Source: JACQHM01 sp964535215
GTDB taxonomy: Bacteria; Methylomirabilota; Methylomirabilia; Methylomirabilales; JACQHM01
Direction of reading: 5' to 3'
DNA: 64,000 nt
NCBI GenBank assembly: GCA_964535215.1
Contig: CAZHST010000016.1
Location: 7,458 to 71,457 of the forward strand
In this document: positions 16,201 through 24,835 of the stretch, piece after piece
How positions within the stretch are numbered: the first letter of the stretch is position 1
Layout of the letters: each line of letters begins with the position of its first letter
The notes under the pieces: generated by a model
Told to the model about the DNA's origin: nothing
Databases searched by the model: none
What the model saw: the letters and a program-made list of their open reading frames with translations, nothing else
Made by a program: the position numbers and the translations under genes

Positions 16201-17202
16201 ATGGCAGTCCGTGTGGGCATCAACGGCTTTGGGCGGATCGGCCGAAACTTCTTCCGGGCTTCCTTCCGGGATCCCGCCTTCGAGTTCGTGGCGGTGAATG
16301 ACATCACCGACGCCAAGACGCTGGCCCATCTCTTGAAGTACGACTCGATCCTCGGGCGGTTGGACGCAACGGTGGAGGTCAGGGACGAGGCGATCGTCGT
16401 GGATGGGAAGATCATCAAGGTCCTGGCCGTCCGGGACCCGGCCCAGCTCCCCTGGAAGGATCTGGGGGTGGAGATCGTGGTCGAATCCACGGGGCTCTTC
16501 ACCGATCGGGCGAACGCGGCCAAGCACCTGCAGGCCGGGGCCAGGAAGGTGGTCATCTCCGCCCCGGCCAAGGAGCCGGATACGACCATCGTCCTGGGGG
16601 TCAACGAGCAGACCTACGATCCGGCCAGGCACCACATCATCTCGAACGCCTCCTGCACGACCAACTGTGTGGCCCCGGTCGCCAAGGTGATCCACGAGCG
16701 GTTCCGGATCAGGCACGGGTTGATGACGACCATCCACTCCTACACCAACGATCAGCAGCTCCTGGACCTGCCCCATAAGGATCTTCGCCGGGCCCGGGCG
16801 GCGGCCCTCTCCCAGATCCCGACCACGACGGGGGCGGCGAAGGCCGTAGGGTTGGTGCTGCCGGAGCTTCAGGGGAAGCTGCATGGAATCGCCATCCGGG
16901 TCCCGACGGCCAATGTCTCGCTGGTGGATCTCGTGACGGAGGTGGAGCGGCCAACCACGCCCGAGGAGGTTCAGGAGGCCTTCAGGAAGGTGGCCGAGGG
17001 CGAGCTGAAGGGGATCCTGGCCTGGACGGAGGAGCCGCTGGTCTCGGTCGATTTCATCCACGATCCCCATTCCGCCATCGTGGATCTCTCCTTCACCAGC
17101 GTGATGGACGGGACCATGGTGAAGGTCCTGGCCTGGTACGACAACGAGTGGGGGTACTCCTGTCGGCTCCGGGATCTGGTCAAGTACATCGCCACCCGCT
17201 AA
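16201..17202 (+). CDS. gap: Glyceraldehyde-3-phosphate dehydrogenase, type I
   Basis: 333 residues. The Rossmann motif INGFGRIGRN is at 7-16, Asp34 after strand 2 favours NAD over NADP, the catalytic cysteine is Cys152 in SNASCTTNC, and the C-terminal WYDNEWGYSCR is typical. It oxidises glyceraldehyde 3-phosphate in glycolysis or the reverse in gluconeogenesis. An AGGAGGGC site precedes the ATG. It begins an operon with pgk, a hyi-like gene, tpiA and secG. Confidence 0.97.
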   Translation: MAVRVGINGFGRIGRNFFRASFRDPAFEFVAVNDITDAKTLAHLLKYDSILGRLDATVEVRDEAIVVDGKIIKVLAVRDPAQLPWKDLGVEIVVESTGLFTDRANAAKHLQAGARKVVISAPAKEPDTTIVLGVNEQTYDPARHHIISNASCTTNCVAPVAKVIHERFRIRHGLMTTIHSYTNDQQLLDLPHKDLRRARAAALSQIPTTTGAAKAVGLVLPELQGKLHGIAIRVPTANVSLVDLVTEVERPTTPEEVQEAFRKVAEGELKGILAWTEEPLVSVDFIHDPHSAIVDLSFTSVMDGTMVKVLAWYDNEWGYSCRLRDLVKYIATR

Positions 17203-17241
17203 AGCTGAAAGCTAAAGGCTGAAGGCTGGTCCCTGAAAGCT
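17203..17241 (+). repeat. Iterated 7-base array between gap and pgk
   Basis: Units AGCTGAA, AGCTAAA, GGCTGAA and GGCTGGT follow the gap stop directly, then CCTGAAAGCTT closes an imperfect hairpin. The same unit family recurs at 18431-18497 and 39286-39311. Confidence 0.6.
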
Positions 17242-17242
17242 T

Positions 17243-18430
17243 ATGAACAAGATCTGTATTGACGAGGTTGATCTTCAGGGGAAGCGGGTCCTCATCCGGG
17301 TGGATTTCAACGTGCCCCTGGATGCAGCCGGGGAGGTGGCCGACGACACCCGGATCAGGGCTGCCCTCCCCACGATCCGGTACGCCCTGGAGCGGGGGGC
17401 GAAGGTCCTTCTCGCTTCCCATCTCGGCCGCCCCCAGGGGAAGGACCCCACGTTCAGCTTGAAGCCCGTGGCCTTCCGCTTGAGCCAGCTCTTGGGGAAA
17501 CCTGTCCCCCTGGCTGAGGACTGTGTCGGGGAGGCTGTCAAGACCCGGATCGCCCAGATGCGGTCCGGAGACCTCCTGATGCTGGAGAATGTCCGCTTCC
17601 ATCCCGAGGAGGAGGAGAACGACGAGAGCTTCGCCAGGGCCTTGGCGGCGCTCTGTGACATCTACGTCAATGACGCCTTCGGAGCGGCCCATCGGGCCCA
17701 CGCCTCAACGGAAGGGATCACGCGGTTTGTCCCGGTGGCCGCGGCTGGCTTCCTGATGAAGAAGGAGCTGGAGTACCTGGGGAAGGTCTTGGCCGCTCCC
17801 GAGCACCCGTTCGTGGCCATCCTCGGGGGGGCTAAGGTCTCGGACAAGGTAGGGGTCGTCCGGCATCTCCTCCCAAAGGTCGACCTCCTCCTGATCGGGG
17901 GAGCCATGGCCTATACGTTCCTGAAGGCTCAGGGGATAGGGGTGGGGAACTCCCGATGGGAGGAGGAGAGGCTTGAGGAGGCCCGGGCAGTCCTGGAGCA
18001 GGCCGGAGGGGCCGGTGTTCCCCTCCTCCTCCCCGTTGATCATGTCATTGCGGAGAAGGTCGAGGCGGGGGCGGCGACGCGGGTTGTGGAAGGGGCGATC
18101 CCTGATGGTTGGATCGGCCTGGACATCGGACCAGAGACCCGGGAGGTCTTCGCCGGGCGGATCAAAGGGGCCAGGATGATCTTCTGGAACGGGCCGATGG
18201 GGGTCTTCGAGCTTCCCCCCTTTCAAGCGGGGACGCTGGCCGTAGCCCAGGCCGTGGCCGCGTCGGGGGCCCTCTCCATCGTGGGCGGCGGGGACTCGGT
18301 GGCCGCCGTGACAGGGATGGGGTTGGCGGATCGGATCACCCACCTCTCGACCGGGGGTGGAGCGACGCTGGAGTTCATCGAGGGGCGTCTCCTTCCAGGG
18401 GTTGCGGCCTTGACCGACCGGAGTCAATAA
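17243..18430 (+). CDS. pgk: Phosphoglycerate kinase
   Basis: 395 residues, normal bacterial length. Substrate-binding RVDFNVP near 20, SHLGRP near 60, the hinge region with ILGGAKVSDK, FWNGPMGVFE and the nucleotide-loop GGGDSVAAV are all present. It makes ATP from 1,3-bisphosphoglycerate, following GAPDH. There is no recognisable strong Shine-Dalgarno before ATG 17243 because the preceding gap is filled by the repeat array. Confidence 0.97.
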   Translation: MNKICIDEVDLQGKRVLIRVDFNVPLDAAGEVADDTRIRAALPTIRYALERGAKVLLASHLGRPQGKDPTFSLKPVAFRLSQLLGKPVPLAEDCVGEAVKTRIAQMRSGDLLMLENVRFHPEEEENDESFARALAALCDIYVNDAFGAAHRAHASTEGITRFVPVAAAGFLMKKELEYLGKVLAAPEHPFVAILGGAKVSDKVGVVRHLLPKVDLLLIGGAMAYTFLKAQGIGVGNSRWEEERLEEARAVLEQAGGAGVPLLLPVDHVIAEKVEAGAATRVVEGAIPDGWIGLDIGPETREVFAGRIKGARMIFWNGPMGVFELPPFQAGTLAVAQAVAASGALSIVGGGDSVAAVTGMGLADRITHLSTGGGATLEFIEGRLLPGVAALTDRSQ

Positions 18431-18500
18431 GCTTTCAGCTTTCAGCGTAAGGCTGATTCCTCACCGTTGTTGGCTGATCACTGACGGCTGAACGCTTCAA
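18431..18500 (+). repeat. Two-armed iterated repeat between pgk and the hyi-like gene
   Basis: CTTTCAG is repeated twice near 18433-18446, followed by converging copies containing GGCTGAT, GGCTGAT and GGCTGAACGC. The arms are complementary, so a hairpin can form. It belongs to the AGCTGAA-type array found after gap. Confidence 0.55.
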
Positions 18501-18511
18501 GGGAGGGAACG

Positions 18512-19324
18512 ATGCTGCGGTTTGCGGCGAACCTTTCGATGCTGTGGCGGGAGGCCTCGTTTGTCGATCGTTTTAAACGGGCGGCTGACGCAGGCTTCGG
18601 CGCGGTGGAGTTCCTGTGGCCGAGGGGGGAGGACCTGGACAAGGTCGTGTGGGCGAAAGAGGTGGCCGGTGTCGAGGTGGTCCTCCACAACATGGATGCG
18701 GGCGATATGGCCGCCGGCGACCGGGGCTACGCCAACGATCCGTCCCGCCGCGAGGAATGGTGCGCTGCCTTCTTAAAGGCCCTGGACTTGGCGAAGCGCC
18801 TGGGGTGTCCGAGGCTGAACTGCCTGGTGGGGAATGACCTGGGCACGCTCCCGAGAGAGGCCCAGCTCGAGTGTCTCCGGGAGAACCTGACCTGGGCGAT
18901 CCCCCTGGCGGCCGATGCGCGGGTCTCCCTCATGCTGGAGGCGCTGAACGCCTGGGAGAACCCCCGCTACCTCTTCACCCGGACCGCTGAGGTCCTGGCG
19001 TTCATCGAGAAGCTTGGAAGCCCGTGGGTCAAGTACCAGTACGACATCTACCACATGCAGCGGATGGAGGGGAACCTGATCCCGACCATCAGGGCCCATG
19101 TCCATCAGATCGGCCACGTCCAGATCGCCGATCCCCCGAAGCGGCATCAACCCGGGACAGGGGAGGTCGCCTGGCGCCGGGTCCTTCAGGCCCTGGAGGA
19201 AGCCGGGTACGATGGGTATATCGGCTTAGAATACATCCCTCTAGGCTCGACGGATGACTCCCTGGCGTGGCTCCCCAGAGAACGGCGCAAGGTCTCGACG
19301 GCGGCGGACCTGATCCTCCCGTAG
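18512..19324 (+). CDS. Hydroxypyruvate isomerase-like TIM-barrel protein
   Basis: 270 residues of the xylose-isomerase-like TIM-barrel family. Typical segments are RFAANLSMLWRE, RAADAGFGAVEFLWP, LMLEALNAWENPRYL, VKYQYDIYHMQRMEGN and GHVQIADPPKRHQPGTGE, with GYIGLEYIP near the end; the Glu and His/Asp residues in these stretches are the metal and catalytic positions of Hyi. Hyi interconverts hydroxypyruvate and tartronate semialdehyde. Here it sits between pgk and tpiA, 4 bases from tpiA, which links glyoxylate/glycerate metabolism to lower glycolysis. OtnI-type or other sugar isomerase activity is an alternative. Confidence 0.8.
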   Translation: MLRFAANLSMLWREASFVDRFKRAADAGFGAVEFLWPRGEDLDKVVWAKEVAGVEVVLHNMDAGDMAAGDRGYANDPSRREEWCAAFLKALDLAKRLGCPRLNCLVGNDLGTLPREAQLECLRENLTWAIPLAADARVSLMLEALNAWENPRYLFTRTAEVLAFIEKLGSPWVKYQYDIYHMQRMEGNLIPTIRAHVHQIGHVQIADPPKRHQPGTGEVAWRRVLQALEEAGYDGYIGLEYIPLGSTDDSLAWLPRERRKVSTAADLILP

Positions 19325-19328
19325 CCCC

Positions 19329-20087
19329 ATGCGCACGCCCCTGATCGTTGGCAACTGGAAGATGTACAAGACCACCGGGGAGGCGGTGGCCCTGGTGACG
19401 GCCCTCGTCGAGCGCCTGAGAGACGTGACGGCTGTCGAGGTCGTCGTGTGCCCTCCCTTCACCGCCCTCCAGGCCGTAGCGGCGGCCCTAAAAGGCTCGA
19501 GGATCACCTTAGGGGCCCAGGATCTCCACTGGGAGGAGGAGGGGGCCTATACGGGGGAGATCTCGGCCCCGATGCTCCTCGACGTCGGGTGCCGTTTCGT
19601 GATCGTCGGCCACTCGGAACGACGCCGTCATTTCGGCGAGACCGATGCCACCGTGGGGCAAAAGGCGAGGGCAGCCCTGCACCACGGCCTTGTCCCTATC
19701 GTGTGTGTGGGGGAGCTGTTGGAGGAGCGGGAGACGGGGCGGACCTTCCAGGTGTTAGAGGCTCAGGTGACCGGGGGGCTCGCCGGCCTGACGAGGGAGG
19801 AGGGGCAAAGGCTGGTCGTCGCCTACGAGCCGGTCTGGGCCATCGGCACCGGCCGGACGGCCACCCCCGATCAGGCCAATGAGGCCCAAGGCTTCGTCAG
19901 GAAGCTCCTTGCCGAGCTGTTCGACCCGGCTGTGGCCGATCAGGTCCGGATCCTCTATGGGGGAAGCGTCAAACCGGAGAACATCGCTTGGTTGATGGCT
20001 CAGCCTGAGGTGGACGGGGCCCTGGTGGGCGGGGCCAGCCTCGATGCCGACACCTTCGCCAAGATCGTCACATACCAGGAGGTGTGA
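19329..20087 (+). CDS. tpiA: Triosephosphate isomerase
   Basis: 252 residues. NWKMYK near 11 holds the substrate lysine, VGHSERR the catalytic His, and AYEPVWAIGTG the catalytic Glu; the phosphate loop is GGSVKPEN. It interconverts dihydroxyacetone phosphate and glyceraldehyde 3-phosphate. It abuts secG with no gap (TGA then ATG), a frequent arrangement. Confidence 0.97.
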   Translation: MRTPLIVGNWKMYKTTGEAVALVTALVERLRDVTAVEVVVCPPFTALQAVAAALKGSRITLGAQDLHWEEEGAYTGEISAPMLLDVGCRFVIVGHSERRRHFGETDATVGQKARAALHHGLVPIVCVGELLEERETGRTFQVLEAQVTGGLAGLTREEGQRLVVAYEPVWAIGTGRTATPDQANEAQGFVRKLLAELFDPAVADQVRILYGGSVKPENIAWLMAQPEVDGALVGGASLDADTFAKIVTYQEV

Positions 20088-20441
20088 ATGTACACGCTCT
20101 TAACGATCCTGCATGTCTTCATTGCCATCGTGTTGATGCTCGTCGTCCTCATCCAGCGCGGTAAAGGAGCCGATATCGGGGCTGCCTTCGGAGGCGGTTC
20201 AAGCCAGACCGTCTTCGGCGGGAGGGGAGCGACGACCCTGCTGCACAAGATCACCGCGGTCATGGCCGTTCTCTTCATGCTCTCCTCCTTGACGCTGGCC
20301 ATCCTGGCGTCGAAGCGGGGATCCTCCTCCGTCATCCTGGAGGAGCGGCCGGGGGCCTCGGCCCCGGCCCAGACTCCTGGGCAGCCGGCCTCCCAAGGGC
20401 CACCACCGACGCCGCCCACCTCCCCCGCTCCGACCAAGTAG
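20088..20441 (+). CDS. secG: Protein translocase subunit SecG
   Basis: 117 residues. Two membrane helices (about 3-22 and 56-75) flank a cytoplasmic loop with VLIQRGKGADIGAAFGGGSSQTVFG, the SecG signature. A Pro/Ala-rich C-terminal tail follows. SecG is the accessory subunit of the SecYEG channel. The ATG directly follows the tpiA stop, and AGGAGG at the end of tpiA serves as ribosome site. Confidence 0.93.
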   Translation: MYTLLTILHVFIAIVLMLVVLIQRGKGADIGAAFGGGSSQTVFGGRGATTLLHKITAVMAVLFMLSSLTLAILASKRGSSSVILEERPGASAPAQTPGQPASQGPPPTPPTSPAPTK

Positions 20442-20450
20442 GGGCCCAGC

Positions 20451-20840
20451 ATGCCGCACCCTGGCCCATCGCCCTCTCCCCGGGTCATGCCTTTCCGGTT
20501 CCAGGGGATCTTCCAGCGGTGGAAGGCGTTCATCCTCCATGCGTTCGCCGTCGCTCCTGAGCAGGAGGGGTGGCTCCCGGAGGAGATGGCCCTCATGGAA
20601 GGGATCGCGGAGCGGCTGGTCCGGCGGCGGATGGCGGCCCCGGCGATCATCTTCCTGGAATCCATGGGCCCCCTGAACTTCCTCGGGAGCCAGATCCTTC
20701 ACACGCTGACCCCCCTGCTGGGGATCGTCTGCGACCAGGTGGAGCTGGAGCGGGCCGCCCGGATCCTGGAACGGAGGGACAGCGTGGCCTTTTTCATCCA
20801 CCTCTTGGAACGAAAGGAACAGGAGTGGGAGGGGCGGTAG
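20451..20840 (+). CDS. Uncharacterised small protein preceding the GlmL-like gene
   Basis: 129 residues, predicted mostly helical, with a short proline-rich start and no signal peptide or membrane helix. The central part LMEGIAERLVRRRMAAPAIIFLESMGPLNFLGSQ and ILHTLTPLLG looks amphipathic. I do not recognise a family. The gene ends at 20840 and the GlmL-like gene begins at 20841, and secG ends 10 bases upstream, so it is embedded in the operon. A role linked to the next two genes is suggested only by position. Methionine 13 at 20487 is an alternative start. Confidence 0.7.
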   Translation: MPHPGPSPSPRVMPFRFQGIFQRWKAFILHAFAVAPEQEGWLPEEMALMEGIAERLVRRRMAAPAIIFLESMGPLNFLGSQILHTLTPLLGIVCDQVELERAARILERRDSVAFFIHLLERKEQEWEGR

Positions 20841-22637
20841 GTGTCGTCCGAACTTCGTGTGATCCTTGCCACCGACTGCGGGAGCACCACGACCAAAGCC
20901 ATCCTCATCGAGCGGAGAGGTGGTGAGTACCGGCTGAGCGTTAGGGGCGAGGCCCCCACCACGGTGGAGGCCCCCTTCGAGGATGTCACGAGGGGGGTCT
21001 TGAACGCCATCCAGGAGGTGGAGGAGCTTTCCGGGCGAACCATCCTGGATGGGGAGCGGATCATTACCCCTGCTGTGGGGGTGAGGGGGGTGGACCTCTA
21101 CGTCTCGACGTCCAGCGCCGGTGGGGGGCTCCAGATGATGGTGGCAGGGGTCGTCAAGCAGATGACCGCCGAGAGTGCCCAGCGGTGCGCCCTGGGCGCT
21201 GGGGCCATTGTCATGGATGTCCTGGCCTCCAACGACGGGAGGCCGGGGTGGGAGAAGATCGAGCGGATCCGGCAACTCCGCCCTGACATGATCCTCCTCT
21301 CAGGAGGGACCGACGGCGGGACCATCTCCCACGTCGTGGAGCTGGCCGAGTACATCGCCGCCGCCAACCCGAGGCCCAGGCTCGGGACGGGCTTCAAGCT
21401 CCCCCTGATCTTCGCCGGAAACCGGGATGCCCGGGAGAAGATCAAGGAGATCCTGGGGGACAAGGTGGCCCTTTCCATCACGGAGAACATCCGGCCGGTC
21501 CTGGAGAGGGAGAACCTGGGGCCGGCCCGGCACAGGATCCACGAGCTGTTCCTCGAGCACGTCATGGCCCAGGCCCCCGGGTACCGGAAGCTCATGACCT
21601 GGACCTCTGCCCCCATCATGCCGACCCCCGCCGCCGTTGGCCTGTTGATGGAGGCGGTGGCCAGGAGGAGGGGGATCAACCTGCTGGGCGTGGACATCGG
21701 CGGCGCCACGACCGATGTCTTCTCGGTGTTTGATGGGATCTTCAACCGGACGGTCAGCGCCAACCTGGGCATGAGCTACAGTATCGGCAACGTCCTGGCC
21801 GAGGCCGGCATCGAACACGTCCAGCGGTGGCTCCCCTTCGAGATGGGGGAGGAGGACCTCCGGGATCGGATCAAGAACAAGATGATCCGGCCGACGACCA
21901 TCCCCCAGACCCTGGAGGACCTGAAGGTCGAGCAGGCCCTGGCCCGGGAGGCCCTCCGGTTGGCCCTGGAGCAGCATAAGGTGCTGGCCGTCGGGCTAAA
22001 AGGGATCCACCGGGAGCGCTCGATCAGCGAGGCCTTGACGCAGGAGGCCGCCGGCGAGACCCTGATTGATCTCTGGAGGCTGGACCTGATCATTGGCTCG
22101 GGCGGGATCCTCTCCCATGCCCCCCGAAGGGTCCAGGCGATGCTCATGATGATTGATGCCTTTCAGCCGTTGGGGGTCACGTCCCTGGCTGTGGACTCCA
22201 TCTTCATGATGCCCCACCTGGGCGTCCTCTCCACCGTTCACGAGGAGGCCGCCGCCCAGGTGTTTGAGAAGGATTGCCTGATCCCTCTGGGGACCTGCCT
22301 CGCGGCCGCGGGCACGGGGAGGCCGGGGGAGGTCTGCTTCGAGTATCGCCTCACCCTCCCAGGGGGCGAGGCGGTGAGGGAGGTCCTTGCCTTTGGCGAG
22401 ATGAGGCGCCTCCCGCTTCCGGCCGATGCCGAGGCGGTCCTCGAGGCCACCCCGGCCAGGGGCTTCGACCTGGGGGCGGGGCGGGGGAAGAGGGTCGAGG
22501 GGAAGGTTAAGGGAGGGGTCGTCGGCTTGATCCTCGATGCCAGGGGTCGGCCCCTCGCCCTGGCCAAGGATCCCAAGGCGCGGGTGGAGCAGCTCAAACG
22601 ATGGGCCAAGGCCGTGGATCTTTACCCCGAAAGCTAG
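20841..22637 (+). CDS. GlmL-like ASKHA-family protein (glutamate mutase L family)
   Basis: 598 residues from GTG 20841. The N-terminal phosphate loop TDCGSTTTKAILI and a second ASKHA motif LGVDIGGATTDVFSVFDG near 287 match the glutamate mutase L (MutL/GlmL) family, related to hydantoinase A and reactivating ATPases. In clostridia GlmL lies between the two subunits of B12-dependent glutamate mutase, but neither subunit gene is in this window. The next gene encodes a partner of unknown family. A chaperone or reactivase role is inferred from the fold only. Confidence 0.8.
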   Translation: MSSELRVILATDCGSTTTKAILIERRGGEYRLSVRGEAPTTVEAPFEDVTRGVLNAIQEVEELSGRTILDGERIITPAVGVRGVDLYVSTSSAGGGLQMMVAGVVKQMTAESAQRCALGAGAIVMDVLASNDGRPGWEKIERIRQLRPDMILLSGGTDGGTISHVVELAEYIAAANPRPRLGTGFKLPLIFAGNRDAREKIKEILGDKVALSITENIRPVLERENLGPARHRIHELFLEHVMAQAPGYRKLMTWTSAPIMPTPAAVGLLMEAVARRRGINLLGVDIGGATTDVFSVFDGIFNRTVSANLGMSYSIGNVLAEAGIEHVQRWLPFEMGEEDLRDRIKNKMIRPTTIPQTLEDLKVEQALAREALRLALEQHKVLAVGLKGIHRERSISEALTQEAAGETLIDLWRLDLIIGSGGILSHAPRRVQAMLMMIDAFQPLGVTSLAVDSIFMMPHLGVLSTVHEEAAAQVFEKDCLIPLGTCLAAAGTGRPGEVCFEYRLTLPGGEAVREVLAFGEMRRLPLPADAEAVLEATPARGFDLGAGRGKRVEGKVKGGVVGLILDARGRPLALAKDPKARVEQLKRWAKAVDLYPES

Positions 22638-22649
22638 GAAACAGATACG

Positions 22650-23783
22650 ATGGCTCACGTCTACACCCCAGGGCTCCGGGTCACCTCCCGGACGGTTCTC
22701 AGGAAGCGGCGGATCCTCCCGATCCCCGGCGAGGTTCTGGTGAGGGAAGGGGACCCTGTCGAAGCCTCGACGGTGGTGGCGAGGACCCTCCTTCCCGGCA
22801 AGGTCCACACGGTCAACGTGGTGAACCGTCTGGGGATCTCTCCCGGCGAGATCCGAGGCTACATGCTGAAAAGGGAGGGGGAGCCCGTCGAGGCCGGGGA
22901 GCCCATCGCCGAGAGTCGTCCCTTTATCAGGTGGTTGAAGACCCAGGTCCCTTCCCCGATCAGGGGGACCGTCGAGATCATCTCCGAGGTGACCGGCCAG
23001 GTGCTCTTACGGGAACCTCCCCAGCCGTTGGAGCTCTCCGCGTACCTCGACGGCCGGGTGGTTGAGATCATCCCGAGGGAGGGGGTCGTGGTCGAGACGA
23101 CCTGCGCCTTCGTCCAGGGTATCTTCGGTATAGGCGGTGAGACGACCGGGAAGCTGGCCTTCGCCGTCGAAAGACCCGAGGACATCCTGACACCCGAGAG
23201 GATCAGGCCGGAGCACCGGGGAACGATCCTCATCGGCGGCTCCTTTGCTTCAGGGGAGACCATCACGCGGGCCAGGGAGGTGGGCGTCAAGGCCCTGGTC
23301 GTCGGCGGCGTCCACGACCTCGACTTACGCAGGCTTCTGGGCTACGATCTGGGGGTGGCCATCACCGGAACCGAACGGATCGGCCTTACCTTGATCCTGA
23401 CCGAGGGCTTTGGGAGGATTCCGATGGCCGTCCGGACCTTCGATCTCCTCGCCTCTAAAGTGGGGTGGAAGGCCTCCTGTAGCGGTGCGACTCAAATCCG
23501 GGCCGGCGTCATCCGACCGGAGGTCATCATCCCCCTGCATCAGCCATCAGCCGGAAGCTTCCAGCCATCAGGCGTAAAGGGTGAGGAGGGGGGGGTGAAC
23601 GTCGGGGATACCATTCGGATCATCCGGGAGCCCTACTTTGGCCTGATCGCCAGGGTGAAAGAGCTTCCGCCCGAGCCCAGGCCGATCGCCACCGAGAGCC
23701 ACGTCCGGATCCTCATCGCCTCCCTTCCCAACGGCGAGGAGGTCATCATTCCCCGGGCCAATGTGGAGCTGATCGAAGGGTAA
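22650..23783 (+). CDS. Uncharacterised protein paired with the GlmL-like gene
   Basis: 377 residues. The N-terminus resembles a biotinyl/lipoyl-like beta sandwich (ILPIPGEVLVREGDPVEASTVV with KREGEPVEAGEPIAES repeating the pattern), followed by an alpha/beta centre (GTILIGGSFASGETITRAREVG, VGGVHDLDLRRLLGYDLG). The C-terminus VNVGDTIRIIREPYFG then VRILIASLPNGEEVIIPRANVELIEG resembles a KOW/SH3-like barrel. No conserved lipoyl lysine motif is evident. Residues about 295-317 (HQPSAGSFQPSGVKGEEGG) look like a translated repeat insert. It follows the GlmL-like gene by 12 bases, and the pair probably works together. Confidence 0.75.
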   Translation: MAHVYTPGLRVTSRTVLRKRRILPIPGEVLVREGDPVEASTVVARTLLPGKVHTVNVVNRLGISPGEIRGYMLKREGEPVEAGEPIAESRPFIRWLKTQVPSPIRGTVEIISEVTGQVLLREPPQPLELSAYLDGRVVEIIPREGVVVETTCAFVQGIFGIGGETTGKLAFAVERPEDILTPERIRPEHRGTILIGGSFASGETITRAREVGVKALVVGGVHDLDLRRLLGYDLGVAITGTERIGLTLILTEGFGRIPMAVRTFDLLASKVGWKASCSGATQIRAGVIRPEVIIPLHQPSAGSFQPSGVKGEEGGVNVGDTIRIIREPYFGLIARVKELPPEPRPIATESHVRILIASLPNGEEVIIPRANVELIEG

Positions 23784-23880
23784 TTCGATGCTCGATGTTC
23801 GGTGTTCGATCTTCGAAGACGGGGATCGGACTCCCCCACCGTCACCCTCCCTCTTGACGGGGGAGGGCTAGGGAGGGGGT
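23784..23880 (+). repeat. Iterated 7-base array followed by a GC-rich inverted repeat
   Basis: Five 7-base units begin right after the stop: TTCGATG, CTCGATG, TTCGGTG, TTCGATC, TTCGAAG (23784-23818). Next comes a GC-rich imperfect hairpin with CACCCTCCCTC and GGGAGGG arms around 23838-23880, resembling the element after cas2 at 63870-63909. Confidence 0.6.
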
Positions 23881-23922
23881 GTGGAGCCGCTGGACCATCC
23901 TACGCAGCCAGTATCTTTCCGC

Positions 23923-23951
23923 TTGTCCTCTTCCTAAGATGAGGCTACAAT
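23923..23951 (+). promoter_or_regulatory. Sigma70-type promoter of the Phd/PIN pair
   Basis: TTGTCC at 23923-23928 and TACAAT at 23946-23951 with a 17-base spacer; start of the antitoxin gene follows at 23980. Confidence 0.55.
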
Positions 23952-23979
23952 AGCCACAAGAACATGTGGAGGGAAGTTG

Positions 23980-24258
23980 ATGCCGATCGCAGGGGTCCGG
24001 GAGCTGAAAAACCGCCTCACCCACTACCTGCGCTTAATCAGACAGGGGGAAGAGGTCATCATCACAGATCGGGGGAAGCCCATCGCCGTTTTGAAGCCGA
24101 TCGAGGAACCCGAAGGGAGAATGGGATGGGAGGAACGTTTAGCGGCTTTAGCCAAACGTGGCCTGATCACCCTTCCCCGCGGCAAATTTGATTTCAAGAC
24201 GCCGCCCGCTCCCTTGAAGGGCAGGCCCCTCTCCGAGACCGTGCTGGAAGACAGGTGA
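23980..24258 (+). CDS. Phd/YefM-type antitoxin
   Basis: 92 residues. The N-terminal half IAGVRELKNRLTHYLRLIRQGEEVIITDRGKPIAVLKPI is the Phd/YefM DNA-binding fold; the C-terminal third is a low-complexity toxin-binding tail with PRGKFDFKTPPAPLKG. Antitoxins of this type bind the toxin and repress their own promoter. The stop overlaps the toxin start by one base, the usual antitoxin-first order. ATG 23980 is preferred to the adjacent TTG because GGAGGGA lies 6 bases ahead. Confidence 0.88.
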   Translation: MPIAGVRELKNRLTHYLRLIRQGEEVIITDRGKPIAVLKPIEEPEGRMGWEERLAALAKRGLITLPRGKFDFKTPPAPLKGRPLSETVLEDR

Positions 24259-24686
24259 TGATCTACCTGGATACCAGTGCCCTCGTGAAGAAATACGTCA
24301 GGGAGGAGGGGACCAACCTGGTGCGTCGGCTCATGGAAGAGGCCGATCACACCTTTACCTCGAAGATCGCTTACGCCGAAGCCCTGGCCGCCTTCACCCG
24401 CCGCTACCGAGAAGGAGATCTGTCCAGGGATCGGTATCGAAAGGTCGTCAGGAGCTTTGAGCGGGACTGGCAGGGCTTCACCCAGGTGGAGGTGAGCGAT
24501 GAGATCCTCTGGGGCACCCGCGATCTCATCCGCCGCCATCCGCTCAGAGGGGCCGATGCCATCCACCTCTCTTCGGCCCTTTGGGTTTTCAAGGCGTTAA
24601 GGAAACCCCTTCAGTTCCTCTCATCCGATGGACGGCTCCTCGAGGCGGCCCGCATGGAGCGTTTGAACGCCCTTTTACCTAAGTAA
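24258..24686 (+). CDS. PIN-domain toxin (VapC-type ribonuclease)
   Basis: 142 residues. The PIN acidic residues are visible in MIYLDTSALVKKYV (Asp5), KIAYAEALAAF (Glu), RGADAIHLSSAL (Asp) and FLSSDGRLLEAA (Asp). VapC toxins cleave tRNA or rRNA and are held in check by the antitoxin encoded just upstream. It overlaps that antitoxin gene, indicating translational coupling. Confidence 0.9.
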   Translation: MIYLDTSALVKKYVREEGTNLVRRLMEEADHTFTSKIAYAEALAAFTRRYREGDLSRDRYRKVVRSFERDWQGFTQVEVSDEILWGTRDLIRRHPLRGADAIHLSSALWVFKALRKPLQFLSSDGRLLEAARMERLNALLPK

Positions 24687-24835
24687 GCGGACAAAATTCA
24701 TGTTGCTATGCCTCGCCAGAGGACATCCTGCAACCAGAAGTTGCCCGATAGGACCCCTGCCTTCCTGAGGCGTTCCTTTGCAAGGATACGGCAACAGGGG
24801 CCAGGGTCCTCCTGGAAGAACTGTCGTGAACGTGG

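Noticed and set aside
23838..23880. GC-rich hairpin considered as an intrinsic terminator after the GlmL partner gene
   Set aside because: There is no T run after the stem, and a similar element follows cas2; it is better described as a dispersed inverted repeat.
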